Shown here: positions 1 through 9,461 of the stretch, one piece after another | Numbering within the stretch: position 1 is the first letter of the stretch | Layout: each line of letters begins with the position of its first letter | Assembly: GCA_965218865.1 (NCBI GenBank) | Contig: CBDCME010000073.1 | Location: 434,001-498,000, forward strand | From: CBDCME01 sp965218865 | Lineage (GTDB): Bacteria > Pseudomonadota > Alphaproteobacteria > JAAXGF01 | Direction: 5' to 3' | DNA length: 64,000 nucleotides | Notes under the pieces: model-generated | Databases searched by the model: none | What the model saw: only the letters and a program-made list of their open reading frames with translations | What the model was told of the DNA's origin: nothing | Translations under genes and position numbers: made by a program

Positions 1-671
1 GCCCGTATTGGGACCCGTGTCGCCGTCGCCGACGCGTTTATGGTCCTGGGCCGCCGCGAGGGGCAAAACATTTTCGCCATCCACCAGCGCAAAAAACTGG
101 CCTCGATTCCGCGCAGGCACTCCTCAACGACCAGCTCCGCCGCGGCGGCGCCGAAGTCGGTGATCAGATAATCAACCGCCGCGCAGGCCTCGTCGACGGT
201 TTGCGCGACGACAACGCCCTTGCCGGCGGCGAGGCCGTCGGCCTTGACCACGATCGGAGCGCCTTGAGAGCGTATGTAGTCCTTGGCGGCCTGGGGTTCG
301 CGAAAGCGCCCGAACGATCCGGTTGGAATACCGTACTTGTGGCAGAGTTCCTTGGTAAAAGCCTTCGAACCCTCGAGAGCCGCCGCCGCCGCCGTGGGAC
401 CGAAGGCCTTGATCCCCGCCGCCTCGAGTCGATCGATCAGGCCCGCGACCAGCGGCGCCTCGGGGCCGACGACGACGAAATCGATACCCTCCTCGCGACA
501 AAACCGCACCAGGCCGTCGAGATCGTCCGCCGCCACCGGGACGCATCGCGCCAGCTGGCGGATTCCGGCGTTCCCCGGCGCGCAGTACAAGGCCCGCAAC
601 AGGGGAGAAGGTTGCAAGGCCCAGCAGAGCGCGTGCTCGCGCCCGCCGGAGCCGACGACCAGGACCTTCAT
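1..671 (-). CDS. purD: phosphoribosylamine-glycine ligase PurD, 5' part, frameshifted
   Basis: Makes glycinamide ribonucleotide in cytosolic purine synthesis. Translation from the ATG at 671 gives MKVLVVGSGGREHALCWAL, the PurD N-terminal Rossmann-like motif, then KAFGPTAAAAALEGSK and KADGLAAGKGVVVA of the ATP-grasp fold. After the residues for RGIEAS the frame breaks at an A-run (91-96 on the plus strand). Adding one base restores SFFALVDGENVLPLAAAQ and then HKRVGDGDTGPNTG, the conserved ATP-grasp continuation. The gene runs off the left edge. It is divergent from xseA, a common alphaproteobacterial arrangement. Because purD is usually essential for prototrophy, a sequencing error in the run is as likely as a real mutation. 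Confidence 0.9.
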   Translation of the reverse strand, partial: MKVLVVGSGGREHALCWALQPSPLLRALYCAPGNAGIRQLARCVPVAADDLDGLVRFCREEGIDFVVVGPEAPLVAGLIDRLEAAGIKAFGPTAAAAALEGSKAFTKELCHKYGIPTGSFGRFREPQAAKDYIRSQGAPIVVKADGLAAGKGVVVAQTVDEACAAVDYLITDFGAAAAELVVEECLRGIEASFLRWWMAKMFCPSRRPRTINASATATRVPIR

Positions 672-748
672 CGACCGCCCTCCATGATACCCCGCCCCCT
701 TTGTTTCGGCCGCCGCCTCTTGTAGCATATGGCCCGGAGGATCCCAAC

Positions 749-769
749 ATGACCCCAGCGCCGACATGA
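749..769 (+). other. possible six-codon leader ORF overlapping the xseA start
   Basis: A CGGAGG ribosome-binding sequence (735-740) is ideally spaced for an ATG at 749, not for the xseA ATG at 766. The ATG at 749 opens a six-codon frame (MTPAPT) whose TGA overlaps the xseA ATG as ATGA. Either xseA is translationally coupled to this leader, or a one-base indel has moved the true start. Inference only. Confidence 0.35.
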
Positions 770-2184
770 CCTCTTCGGCGGGCCCACCGAAAGCCACCGA
801 CAACCTGCGCGAATACACGGTTAGTGAAGTCTCCCAAGCCGTGAAGCGGTCGGTGGAGGACTCCTTTGGACGGGTCCGAGTGCGCGGCGAGGTGTCCAAT
901 TTCCGCTGCCCACGCTCAGGTCACCTCTACTTCGATCTGAAGGACGAGAACGCGGTCCTATCATCGGTTTGTTGGCGTGGCGTCGCGACCAAGCTGCGCC
1001 CGCTGCCGGAGGACGGCTTGGAGGTCGTGTGCACCGGCAAGCTGACAACCTTTCCGGGCCAGTCCCGTTACCAGATCGTGGTCGAGAAATTGGAACCGGC
1101 GGGCAAGGGGGCGCTTCTGGCGCTGTTGGAGGAGCGCAAAAAAAAGTTGGCTGCCGAGGGCCTGTTCGACCAGAACCGGAAGCAACCGATCCCTTTTCTT
1201 CCGGATACGATCGGCGTCGTGACCTCGACCACGGGCGCGGTCATCAGCGACATTCTGCATCGCCTCGCGGATCGTTTTCCCCGCCGGCTCTTGATCTGGC
1301 CGGTTCGGGTGCAGGGTGAGCAGGCCGCGGCCGAGATCGTCGACGCGATCGAGGGATTCAACGGATTGGCCCGGGAATCTTCCGTGCCCCGCCCGGATGT
1401 CCTGATCGTCGCCCGCGGCGGCGGTAGCCTGGAGGACCTCTGGGCTTTCAACGAAGAGCCGGTGGTGCGCGCCGCCGCGGCCTCGCGGATCCCGCTGATC
1501 TCCGCCATCGGCCACGAAACCGACACCACCTTGATCGACTTTGCCGCCGATCGGCGGGCCCCAACTCCGAGCGCGGCGGCGGAAATGGCCGTGCCGGTTC
1601 GGTCCGACCTCCTGGTTCGGGTCAACGGCCAGGGACAGAGGCTTTTCGCCGCCGCGTCCCGGTATCTCGAGCTTCACCGCAAGGAGTTGCGCCACCTCGC
1701 GCGGGGCTTGCGCCAGGCCGAGGGCCGCGCCGAGGTCGCCCTGCAACGGCTCGACCTCGTCGCCGAGAGATTACGGCCAGCGCTCACGGTGGGGATCGAA
1801 CGCCGGCGTGTGCGCCTAGCCCAGGTCGGCGCCAGACTGCCCCGGCCAAACGAAAACATCGCCGAGGCCCGGACCCGCCTGACGCGCGCCACCGAAGCTC
1901 TCCAATTTTCCTTGAGAGCGCTGCTCGGGAAGGCCGAGGCGCGCCTGGAAACCCAGGCCCGGTTGCTCGAGAGCTGCGGCTACCAGCAGGTCCTGCAACG
2001 CGGCTTCGCCCTGGCCCGCGACGCCTCCGGTACCCCGGTCACGGCGGCCGCGCACGTCCACCCGGGCATGGAGATGACTCTTACCTTCCAAGACGGCGAA
2101 CGCCAGGTCACCGCCGGCGTCTCCCGCCGTCCCCGCAAACGCCCGAGCGCCGACCCCAGCGACACCCAGGGGCGCCTATTCTGA
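766..2184 (+). CDS. xseA: exodeoxyribonuclease VII large subunit XseA
   Basis: Catalytic large subunit of exonuclease VII, which degrades single-stranded DNA to oligonucleotides with XseB. The 472-residue product has the usual length. The N-terminal OB-fold is clear (VRGEVSNFRCPRSGHLYFDL near residues 36-60). The catalytic domain follows with GVVTSTTGAVISDIL, VQGEQAAAEIVDAI, the glycine-rich LIVARGGGSLEDLWAFN and ISAIGHETDTTLIDFAADRR, all family hallmarks. A coiled-coil stretch (about 285-410) precedes the short C-terminal YQQVLQRGFAL segment. It is divergent from purD, and xseB is not adjacent. The start at 766 lacks its own well-spaced Shine-Dalgarno sequence. Confidence 0.96.
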   Translation: MTSSAGPPKATDNLREYTVSEVSQAVKRSVEDSFGRVRVRGEVSNFRCPRSGHLYFDLKDENAVLSSVCWRGVATKLRPLPEDGLEVVCTGKLTTFPGQSRYQIVVEKLEPAGKGALLALLEERKKKLAAEGLFDQNRKQPIPFLPDTIGVVTSTTGAVISDILHRLADRFPRRLLIWPVRVQGEQAAAEIVDAIEGFNGLARESSVPRPDVLIVARGGGSLEDLWAFNEEPVVRAAAASRIPLISAIGHETDTTLIDFAADRRAPTPSAAAEMAVPVRSDLLVRVNGQGQRLFAAASRYLELHRKELRHLARGLRQAEGRAEVALQRLDLVAERLRPALTVGIERRRVRLAQVGARLPRPNENIAEARTRLTRATEALQFSLRALLGKAEARLETQARLLESCGYQQVLQRGFALARDASGTPVTAAAHVHPGMEMTLTFQDGERQVTAGVSRRPRKRPSADPSDTQGRLF

Positions 2185-2193
2185 ACGCGATCC

Positions 2194-2302
2194 CTAGTGC
2201 ACCGGCGCATTCACTTCGTTCACGCCCCCGTGCACCAGGCCTTTGTCGATGCATCAACTTTCCAAACTTCGGCTGTCGCCTCCGTTTGGGTCGATGCACT
2301 AG
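2194..2302 (+). mobile_element. MITE-like element, copy 1 (101-bp core plus CTAG target duplication)
   Basis: A 101-bp core (2198-2298) starts TGCACCGGCG and ends GGTCGATGCA, giving short imperfect terminal inverted repeats that begin TGCA. CTAG flanks it on both sides (2194-2197 and 2299-2302). The same 101-bp core occurs at 8231-8331 (inverted) and 24814-24914. It has no coding capacity. It lies directly after the xseA stop. Confidence 0.8.
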
Positions 2303-2488
2303 GGATTGATCGCGCGGCGCGGACCCGTTCCAACCAAGTGGTCGGAAGAGGGGAAGATGTTGGTTGCTGGCGGTCGGCGGTTTCGAGGAGCTTGGTTCCG
2401 GCCTCATCATCCCCTTGTCTGGTTTAGAAAAACCCAAACGTTAGCCACTCATTAATCAAATTTTCGTATACGAGCTTAGAAGTTTCCC

Positions 2489-3877
2489 TTGTCCGTGGGC
2501 GCAAATATGGAAAACACGAACTCTCAAAAGGCCGATTATGGAATCGACCTCGATGAAAGAATCCTCGAAACGAGTTGGAACATCGAAATCGCGGTCAATA
2601 AAGTATTGGACACGCTTGCCAAGGCCGGCGAGGACAGCGACCAGCGCGCGGACCAAATAAACGCGTATTCCAACAAAATCGCCTCCAATGAGGGAGAGGA
2701 CATTCGAGGGTTGGTTCGCGGCCTGCTCAAGGAAACGCAAGATTTGACCGACCGGAATCGCTCGCTCCACAACGAGATGCGAGATGCCTCCTCTGAAATC
2801 TCGGCACTTAACAATAGGGTCGTGGATATTCGTCGAATGGCGCTGACGGACCCCCTTACCGGGATCGCCAATCGCAAGCACCTAGACGACTCGCTAACCA
2901 AGCAAAGAAAAAAATTTGCCGAGAACGGATCGCCTTTTTGTTACCTCATGATCGACATCGATTTCTTTAAGAAATTCAACGACCGGTTCGGTCATCAAAT
3001 GGGCGATCAAGTCTTGAAGCTTGTCGCACGAACTTTGAGCCAGGCCGTCGGGGACGGCGGGGTCGTCGCACGATATGGTGGTGAGGAATTCGGGATCCTT
3101 CTGCCGAAGGTCGAATTGAGTAACGCCGCGCGGAAAGCCGAACAGCTCCGGATTCGAGTCGCCTCATGTAGGCTTACCAATAAGAAGTCGAACGCTGATT
3201 TTGGGAATATTACCCTGTCGATCGGGGTGGCCGAATTTCGCCCCGGAGAATCGGTATCAGATTTGATCAGGCGCGCGGACGCCGCTGTATACGCGGCCAA
3301 GAGAACGGGGCGCAATCGGGTTGAAATCCAAGGCATGACCGGACGGGAGGACACTCATCCCGACAACGGAGAATCCCGTACCGACGACCGACCAGACGAT
3401 ATTTCAGCCCCCCATGGAACGACGAATGAATTCAGGATTGTGGTGGCCGATGATAATGAGGACGACCGATTTTTTATCAAGAAGGTCGTTGATAACCTCG
3501 AAACTGTCAGTGTCCTTGAGTTCGCGGAGGATGGCGTCGAATTGCTCGAGCGTCTCCGAGGTCAGGTTAAGGAATCGGATCGCCATCCTTTACCGGACGT
3601 CGTTTTCCTGGACCTGAACATGCCGCGCTTGGACGGGTGGCAGACCCTCAAGGAAATCAGAACCGATCCCAACTTACGTTTGATTCCGGTCATCATCCTG
3701 TCGAGTTCCGATGACAGCAACGACATTCGTCGAACGTACGATCTGGGCGCGAATTCCTACATCGTAAAGCCCATTGACTATAACGCCTTCGTCGAGGTCA
3801 TGACCAACGTAACCCAGTTCTGGGCAACGATGGCAAAAAAGCCCGGGATTCCCAGCGATCCGCCATTAGCTGCCTAA
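2489..3877 (+). CDS. GGDEF diguanylate cyclase with C-terminal response-regulator receiver domain
   Basis: Predicted cytosolic enzyme making cyclic di-GMP from two GTP. Residues 1-115 are a charged helical region. The GGDEF domain follows (about 116-283) with DPLTGIANRK, IDIDFFKKFND for metal and substrate binding, and the active-site RYGGEEF at 195-201. The RxxD inhibitory site that normally precedes it is absent (GDGG there), so product inhibition may be lost. A receiver domain occupies about 314-450 with acidic pocket DDNEDD, phospho-acceptor D375 in FLDLNMPRLDGW and K427 in YIVKP. Receiver-last order is less usual than REC-GGDEF. The start is uncertain: TTG at 2489 or, more conventionally, ATG at 2507; neither has a strong RBS. 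Confidence 0.88.
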   Translation: MSVGANMENTNSQKADYGIDLDERILETSWNIEIAVNKVLDTLAKAGEDSDQRADQINAYSNKIASNEGEDIRGLVRGLLKETQDLTDRNRSLHNEMRDASSEISALNNRVVDIRRMALTDPLTGIANRKHLDDSLTKQRKKFAENGSPFCYLMIDIDFFKKFNDRFGHQMGDQVLKLVARTLSQAVGDGGVVARYGGEEFGILLPKVELSNAARKAEQLRIRVASCRLTNKKSNADFGNITLSIGVAEFRPGESVSDLIRRADAAVYAAKRTGRNRVEIQGMTGREDTHPDNGESRTDDRPDDISAPHGTTNEFRIVVADDNEDDRFFIKKVVDNLETVSVLEFAEDGVELLERLRGQVKESDRHPLPDVVFLDLNMPRLDGWQTLKEIRTDPNLRLIPVIILSSSDDSNDIRRTYDLGANSYIVKPIDYNAFVEVMTNVTQFWATMAKKPGIPSDPPLAA

Positions 3878-4307
3878 CGTCCCGCCGTGACTATCCGCGC
3901 GCTCGCGGGGCCACGACAGGTTAGAGCCGTTTTTCAATAGCAAGTCGACGTTCGATCCCGAAGCAATCTGACCGATTGGGTTCGCCCGACCCCTGACAAT
4001 GGGCCCGCACTCACCTGGGCGGTCGCCGCCGTGCAGGGTCGCCCCCCCTGCATGGGGATGAGTGTCACCAACCGGTACGGCGAACGCGCAGTCACGGCTC
4101 GCACCCACCTAATGTCGCCTTTGACGGCGGTGTCAGTGGCGAAAACAGGCCACCATTTACTGCCCATTAACAAACTTATAGGCATTTGGGGCCCTAGCTG
4201 CGAACCCATGGGTTGACCGGCCCTGCGACCCGAATCAGCACTCCGTCGGTAGGACTCAAGATTATCTTCCGCGCTTAGCACGCGAAATTGCTTAGGAATT
4301 TCAAAGA
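3878..4307. other. intergenic, no gene seen
   Basis: About 430 bases between the GGDEF-REC gene and the histidine kinase remnant. I see no coding frame with family resemblance, no tRNA and no repeat. An AGGA ribosome-binding sequence near 4294 belongs to the kinase gene. Confidence 0.5.
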
Positions 4308-6336
4308 ATGTTCAGTGTTCGATCGAAGATGGAAACCGGAGGAATCGAACCGAAAATTGAATCTGAGGTACAGCCCAAAGCCGCCGCAAAGCGCGTCGTA
4401 ACGTATTGGGCCGTCGGGGTCGGTTTGACGATTGGCTACACCGTGCTACGCGGCTCGACGTGGCAGGGCAGCGTTCAACTCCACACGACGATGGAAGCGG
4501 TGTCCACCCTCCTGGCCTTGATCGTCGAGGTCATGGCATTGGTCCGCTTTTACGGCAAGAAAAACAACACCTTCTTGTTTATCGGCACGGGGTTTCTCGG
4601 GGCCTCGTTCCTGGACGGATATCACGCGGTCGTCACCTCGGCGTTCTTCAAGCCATTCATGCCCTCGGATTTGCCGGCGCTGATCCCTTGGAGCTGGGTC
4701 GCATCGCGGCAATTCCTTTCCATCCTCCTGTTTTTCGGTTTTCTTGCCTGGCTTCGCGAGCAACGCCTTGGCGATAAGGGGCGGTTCAGTGAAGGGACGG
4801 TCTATTTGTTCAGCGGCATTTTTACGCTAGCTAGTTTTCTGTTCTTCGCGTTCGCGCCGCTTCCCCGCGCCTACTATCCGGAGCTTGTTTTTCATCGGCC
4901 CGAGGAATTCCTCCCAGCGCTTTTCTTTCTGCTCGCGTTGATCGGCTATCTGCGCAAGGGCCTCTGGCGCGAGGATGCCTTCGAGCACTGGTTGGTACTT
5001 TCTCTCATCGTCGGCGTTGTCGGACAAACGGTCTTCATGTCCTTCTCGGGTACGCTTTTCGACTTCGAATTCGACGCCGCGCATACCTTGAAAAAGGTGA
5101 GCTATGTTTGTGTTCTCACCGGTCTCATGATCAGCATGTATTCGCTCTTCCGTGTGGCCGAGGAAGGAACACGGAAACTCGCCATCGCGAACACGAACCT
5201 GCGCGGCGAAATCGGGGAGCGCGCGCGCCGAGGCCGGGATTCGCGAACTGGAAAAAGAACGTCGGCTTCTATTTGATGCCGCGGGCGAGGGAATCTATGG
5301 ACTCGACCTCGATGGGCAAACCACGTTTGCCAATCCCGCCGCCTGTGCAATGGTGGGCTACACCCACGAGGAGATGATTGGTAAACCGCAGCATGCGCTG
5401 ATTCACCATAGTAAACCCGATGGCACGCCCTATCCGCGGGAGGAGTGTAATATTTATGCTGCCTTCCATGATGGAAAGGTCCATACCACCGATAGCGAAG
5501 TTTTCTGGCATAAGGACGGGACTCCCGTTCCCATCGAGTACACGAGTACGCCAACCTATGACGACAAGGGTGAGATCACCGGTGCCGTCGTCGTGTATCG
5601 CGACATCACCGTGCGCAAGATAGCGGAGCGCAAAGCCAAGGAATTGACGGAGAAACTGACCCGCTCGAACGCGGAATTGGAGCAATTCGCCTATGTCTCC
5701 TCCCACGATTTGTAAGCGCCGATTCGCGCCATCGTGGGGTATACGCAATTTCTCAAGGAACAGTACGAGGACAGGCTCGACGAAAAAGCGGTGATGTATA
5801 TCGACCGCACGATCAAAGCGGCCCAGAACATGCAAACGCTCATTCGCGCCCTGTTGGCCTTTTCACGGGTCGACCGGAAAGGCGGCGAATTCGTCGAAAC
5901 CGATTGCAACGCCGTCCTCGAAAACGTTCTCAACAACCTTCATGCCGTAATAATGGAATCGGGGGCGACGCTTACGGTCGACTCGCTTCCGACGGTTCTT
6001 GCCGATGCGGTCCAGCTTACGAGCGTGTTTCAAAACTTGGTCGAGAACGCGATCAAATTCTCCGGGGATGAACCAGCCAAGATTCACGTTTCGTCGAAAG
6101 ACGATGGCGAGGCGCGTATCTTCTCGGTCCGTGACCATGGTATCGGGATCGACGCGAAAAATGCCGATCGGATCTTTCAGATATTCAAACGCCTGCATTC
6201 ACAGCAAGAGGTCCCGGGAACGGGCGTCGGTTTGTCAATCTGCCAAAAAATTGTCGGCCGGCATGGCGGACGAATTTGGGTTGACGCCCCGGAACAGGGC
6301 CGTGGCTCTGTTTTCCGCTTCACGATATCCTCTTGA
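4308..6336 (+). pseudogene. membrane sensor histidine kinase (MASE3-like, PAS, HisKA, HATPase), frameshift plus nonsense
   Basis: Three reading segments make one kinase. Residues 1 to about 300 (from 4308) hold multiple hydrophobic helices resembling a MASE3-type membrane sensor. In (GC)n at 5219-5229 the frame shifts; restoring one GC pair gives ERARAEAGIRELEKERRLLF and continues into a PAS domain (GIYGLDLDGQTTFANPAAC). At 5713-5715 TAA interrupts the phospho-acceptor helix: YVSSHDL-stop-APIRAI, where the family has Gln (CAA), so one C-to-T change explains it. The rest holds the ATPase domain with NLVENAIKF (N box), DHGIGID (G1), FQIFKRLH (F box) and GTGVGLSICQKIV (G2). The phospho-acceptor His is present, but no full-length product can be made as written. 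Confidence 0.88.
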
Positions 6337-6358
6337 GCCAAGGCAAGGATCAGTAACA

Positions 6359-6630
6359 TTGGCACGAGAAAAACCGGTGGACGTGTTGTTGGTCGAGGAT
6401 AACGAGGACGATATTTTTATTACCACGGAGAGCATGGAAAGGGCGAAACCTCACATGACTCTTCACATTGTTCGCGACGGCGTCGAGGCCTTGCGGTATT
6501 TACGCCGCGAGGGCCCGTACCCCGACGCCGTGATCCCCGATCCGATCCTCCTGGACCTCGACATGCCGCGCATGGACGGCCGTTCTGAAGGAACTCAAGG
6601 GCGATAATGACCCGCGGTTGGTGCGCTTTG
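6359..6630 (+). pseudogene. response regulator receiver domain, truncated
   Basis: Starts at TTG 6359 after an AAGGA-like site, 23 bases past the kinase stop, as expected for a cognate partner. It reads VDVLLVEDNEDDIFITTESM, then LLDLDMPRMDG with the phospho-acceptor Asp. Near 6582 the frame breaks; in another frame LKELKGDNDPRLV continues for a few residues. The signature Ser/Thr and Lys of a receiver domain are missing because the sequence then runs into an unrelated minus-strand fragment. Rcp1-like single-domain regulators are about 140-150 residues; only about 85 remain. Confidence 0.78.
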
Positions 6631-6727
6631 CTTGATACAGTGCCAGATCCGCGTGTTTGAGGATTTGGTCGGGATCGCCGTTATCGAATGGGTAAATAGT
6701 GATCCCAATGCTCGAAGAAGTGAAAAC
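6617..6727 (-). pseudogene. GGDEF domain C-terminal fragment
   Basis: On the minus strand about 37 residues read FTSSSIGITIYPFDNGDP and then DQILKHADLALYQAKRTN. This is the conserved end of GGDEF domains (SIGIA-YP, then AD-ALY-AK--GRN). Neither the catalytic GGDEF motif nor a start lies upstream. It abuts the truncated response regulator on one side and a cold-shock fragment on the other, so at least three broken genes have been joined here. Confidence 0.72.
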
Positions 6728-6769
6728 CTGCACAAGGAGCCGCCATGCTCGACAGGAGAATCGCCCCCT

Positions 6770-6883
6770 ATCAGTGCCGTGGATGCGGCCGGTCTCACCA
6801 CTCTTAATGAAGGTCAGCGGGTGAAGTTCGAAATCGCCCAGGACCATCCGGGCAAAACCTCGGCGGCGAATGTCGTGGAGTGA
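6770..6883 (+). pseudogene. cold-shock protein (CspA family) C-terminal fragment
   Basis: The frame ending at 6883 reads ISAVDAAGLTTLNEGQRVKF then EIAQDHPGKTSAANVVE, the second half of a CspA-type nucleic-acid-binding barrel (HISAVERAGL-TLNEGQ is diagnostic). The RNP1 and RNP2 motifs (GFGFI, VFVHI) are absent upstream, so it cannot encode a working protein. About 37 of the usual 67-70 residues remain. Confidence 0.75.
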
Positions 6884-7000
6884 TTTGACCGGTGGCCCGC
6901 GTACCGCCGCGCCACTACGTCAAATTCCGTGATCAGGCCACCACCGCTTCATCGACCAATTTCTGATCCCCGAACGGGTTATTTACCGGTGCTTCAAATT
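6884..7000. other. intergenic, nothing recognised
   Basis: Short spacer between the cold-shock fragment and the 3' end of the TKGV-repeat gene. No feature seen. Confidence 0.4.
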
Positions 7001-8113
7001 TCAGAGGTTGGGTTGGGCCAGAGGTCTGGTTGGGGTATCGCTGGTCGATGCGCTGGGCTTATTCGACAATGGGACGATGGTGTCGAAACCTATAAAGGTG
7101 ATCCGCTCTTCGCGGTCATTCATGAAATGTTCGAAAGCGGTTATGATGATCCGAGTACTGTATTCCGGCTTGCTAAGCACATGCGGCGTGTCGATCTCGG
7201 GCAACGCCTCATCGGTCTCGTCCGCTTCTTCAGATACCTCTGTTGCATCCTACACACCGTCGTTTGCCGGCACGTCATCTCTGGTGGTCGCACCCTGCAG
7301 CACCGTGTCGGCGGCGATCCCGTCCGAACCAGTATCAGGCGATTGGGCCAGTTGTTGGCCCGCTGCTTCCCTCGGCGTTGAGACCAGCTCGGTAAGGATC
7401 ACGCCTGCCTCACTGCGCAGCGTGAGCAACTCGCCAGTGAGATCTCGTGCCGGGAACTCATCTAAATCATGAACGTCCAGCAGGTGTGGCTGGGTGTCAT
7501 CCAAGCCACCATTGAATTGGCCTTCAATCGACACATTCGCGGTTCCGACGTTGATGGATCCGGTCGAGTGATTAATGTTGATGGCGATCGAACTGGCCAC
7601 CAGATTGAAGGACGACGATGCCCCCGACGCGCCGATCGACATGGTTTGGGATACCGCGGCGAACATCAGCTTGGCACTAAAATCGGCGCGGGAGCGGAGC
7701 GCATCCTTGACCGCGCGCATCACAACTTTGGTCACGCCTTTGGTCACGCCTTTGGTCACGCCTTTCACGCCTTTGGTCACGCCTTTAGTCACGCCTTTAG
7801 TCACGCCTTTGGTTATCTTTTTGGCCAGCCCTCCCTTGAAGCCGAGATCGCGGAAAGAATTGCGGAGATCGTGGCGGAAATCCTTCAGCGCATGCTTGAT
7901 CATGTGCTTTGCGGTGTGAAAAAACTCGGACCGCTTGCCGGACTTGCCGATATGGTGGGAATGAGACCGAGGCGCGATCGGTTTGGTGGTGACGTCCTTC
8001 GCCACCGGAGCTCGGTTAGATTGTTCCTTGGCCTGTTCGGCGAGGGGCTGTTCGTTCTCGGTAGTCGTCGGGTTGACCCTTATGATTACCGAAGAGGAAA
8101 GGCTGTTGATCAT
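7001..8113 (-). pseudogene. uncharacterised TKGV-repeat protein with in-frame TAG
   Basis: I do not recognise this family. From the ATG at 8113 the frame runs 287 codons to TAG (7250-7252), then continues open in the same frame for 82 codons to a stop at 7001. This suggests an ancestral product of about 370 residues. Residues 1-90 are hydrophilic and His/Lys rich; residues about 105-132 are tandem TKGV units; a Ser/Ala-rich and then a repetitive SIAININHSTGSINVGTANV stretch follows. The post-stop part (LPEIDTPHVLSKPEYSTRI onward) is compositionally normal protein. Whether the shorter 287-residue form is functional cannot be judged. No signal peptide or membrane helix is evident. Confidence 0.55.
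7731..7812 (-). repeat. 12-bp tandem repeat encoding TKGV
   Basis: About seven units of GTCACGCCTTTG (plus-strand form; some units end in A), one unit shortened so that the protein reads TKGV-KGV. All unit changes are in multiples of three and keep the frame, consistent with slippage within a translated sequence. Confidence 0.85.
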
Positions 8114-8226
8114 GGCTGGCTCCCAATCGGTACACCCTGCACCGAAATTGTATCGACGAACGGCCAGTATTATCGAAAACGATTTTTAAAATGCTAAATA
8201 AAATGGTTAACAAGATTTTTAGACAG

Positions 8227-8335
8227 CTATTGCATCGACCCAAACGGAGGTGACAGCCGAAGTTTGGAAAGTTGATGCATCAACAAGGACTTAGTGCACG
8301 GGGGCGTGAACGAAGTGAATGCGCCGGTGCACTAT
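8227..8335 (-). mobile_element. MITE-like element, copy 2 (inverted, CTAT target duplication)
   Basis: A 101-bp core (8231-8331) is the reverse complement of the element at 2198-2298 with scattered changes. It is flanked by a direct, non-palindromic CTAT duplication (8227-8230 and 8332-8335). That proves a 4-bp target duplication rather than longer inverted repeats. It lies upstream of the TKGV-repeat gene. Confidence 0.8.
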
Positions 8336-8904
8336 GTGGAATCGAGGAGAGGTGCACCCGAATCGTCTCACCCATCGAATTTCGTGAGGGAATGGCTGTT
8401 GTTGTTGCGCAGTGGAGATGCGCGAGAACTCGCGGCGGCGAGTTATCCACTGCGGTGACGGTTATTTTCCTCGCATTGCAGGTGGCCTGCGCGGTGATTG
8501 GCGGTTAGCCTGGCGGGGGAGTGGCTGTTTGGGTCAGTGGCCTGGTTTCACCCCACTGTGAAGTGCCGCCCCCGCCACTAGGACATGAAAATCGGTGCGT
8601 GCCAGCGTCGGGTACACTCGACCGCACACGCCTTCCTGCACCTCCCCAGCGGCCAATCCTCGTCATCCCATCGGGACCCTTGATTGATAATTCCCGAACA
8701 CCATCGGCCACCCGACATAAACCGAGTTTGCCGGCATCCTTCAGCCCTTCACCCGCCGGCGCCGGTACGGTTTCCCCGCCCCCACCCCAGAACGAATCTC
8801 AAACCCAGTCCGGGACACTTCCGGGACTCCGGGTCCATTTGGGTCCATTTTGGCCGAATCGCCACTCTTGAAAAACCCCAGGAAACCTAGTATTTCCACC
8901 CCCG
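8336..8904. other. long spacer upstream of tRNA-Pro, no gene supported
   Basis: Open frames here are Pro/Ser-rich and lack homology or ribosome-binding sites. One TTATCCAC (DnaA-box-like) sequence occurs near 8450, but a single copy is not an origin. Confidence 0.4.
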
Positions 8905-8981
8905 CGGAGCGTGGCGCAGTCTGGTAGCGCACCAGTCTGGGGGACTGGGGGTCGCCGGTTCGAACCCGGCCGCTCCGACCA
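8905..8981 (+). tRNA. tRNA-Pro (GGG)
   Basis: A complete cloverleaf: acceptor CGGAGCG pairs with CGCTCCG, anticodon stem CCAGT/ACTGG encloses loop CTGGGGG with anticodon GGG, and the T arm reads CGGGTTCGAACCCG-like (CCGGTTCGAACCCGG). CCA (8979-8981) is encoded. It marks the left edge of the IS-rich region. Confidence 0.95.
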
Positions 8982-9461
8982 ACCAAATCAAGGGGTTAGA
9001 GGTGATATCGGCCTAAGAAAATCTCATCAAATCTTACTTTGTTAACAGTTTTGGTAACAGAATCCGAATTTCGCGGATTGGCGCGCGAACCAAAAAAATC
9101 CCCGCCGAAGCGGGGCAATGTCCGGTCTCGGAGGCGGTGCGGTTGTCGCCGGCCCCCGCTCCGGACGGCAGTTTGTAGCCATAAGCAGAAGTTCCTGCTT
9201 CTGCAAATGCTACCGCGATTTGGCAATCCCAATGTCGGTGGCAGGAGCCGTCCACCGCACCATAAGCGGAAGTCCGGCTGGGCGATTTCTTACGATCAGG
9301 CCCTTACGGGGCGCATCACGACCCTCCGCGCCGGTTCACGACAGGAGATGTGGTGCGAACGCCCTGCGTGCCAACCAACGCGAAATAGTGGTGACCCCCC
9401 GGCGGTGGGTTTCGGTTCGCGAAAAAACATATCCCACAGGGGGCCGGGGGTAGATTAGGCA
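8982..9461. other. intergenic with a trace of IS110-type end (about 9221-9263)
   Basis: Bases 9221-9263 (TTTGGCAATCCC, then GGAGCCGTCCACCGC) resemble the segments at about 24950-24981 and 27556-27596 that lie upstream of IS110 transposase remnants. This looks like an eroded IS110 end. The rest shows nothing recognisable. Confidence 0.4.

Noticed and set aside
2197..2427. Small protein encoded by the 101-bp MITE
   Set aside because: The frame runs out of the element into different sequence at each site; no RBS and no conserved stop.
7731..7812. Possible CRISPR-like array
   Set aside because: Contiguous 12-bp units without spacers; it is a coding tandem repeat.
8440..8460. DnaA box suggesting an origin
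   Set aside because: Only one TTATCCAC sequence, no AT-rich unwinding region, no dnaA, dnaN or gidA nearby.
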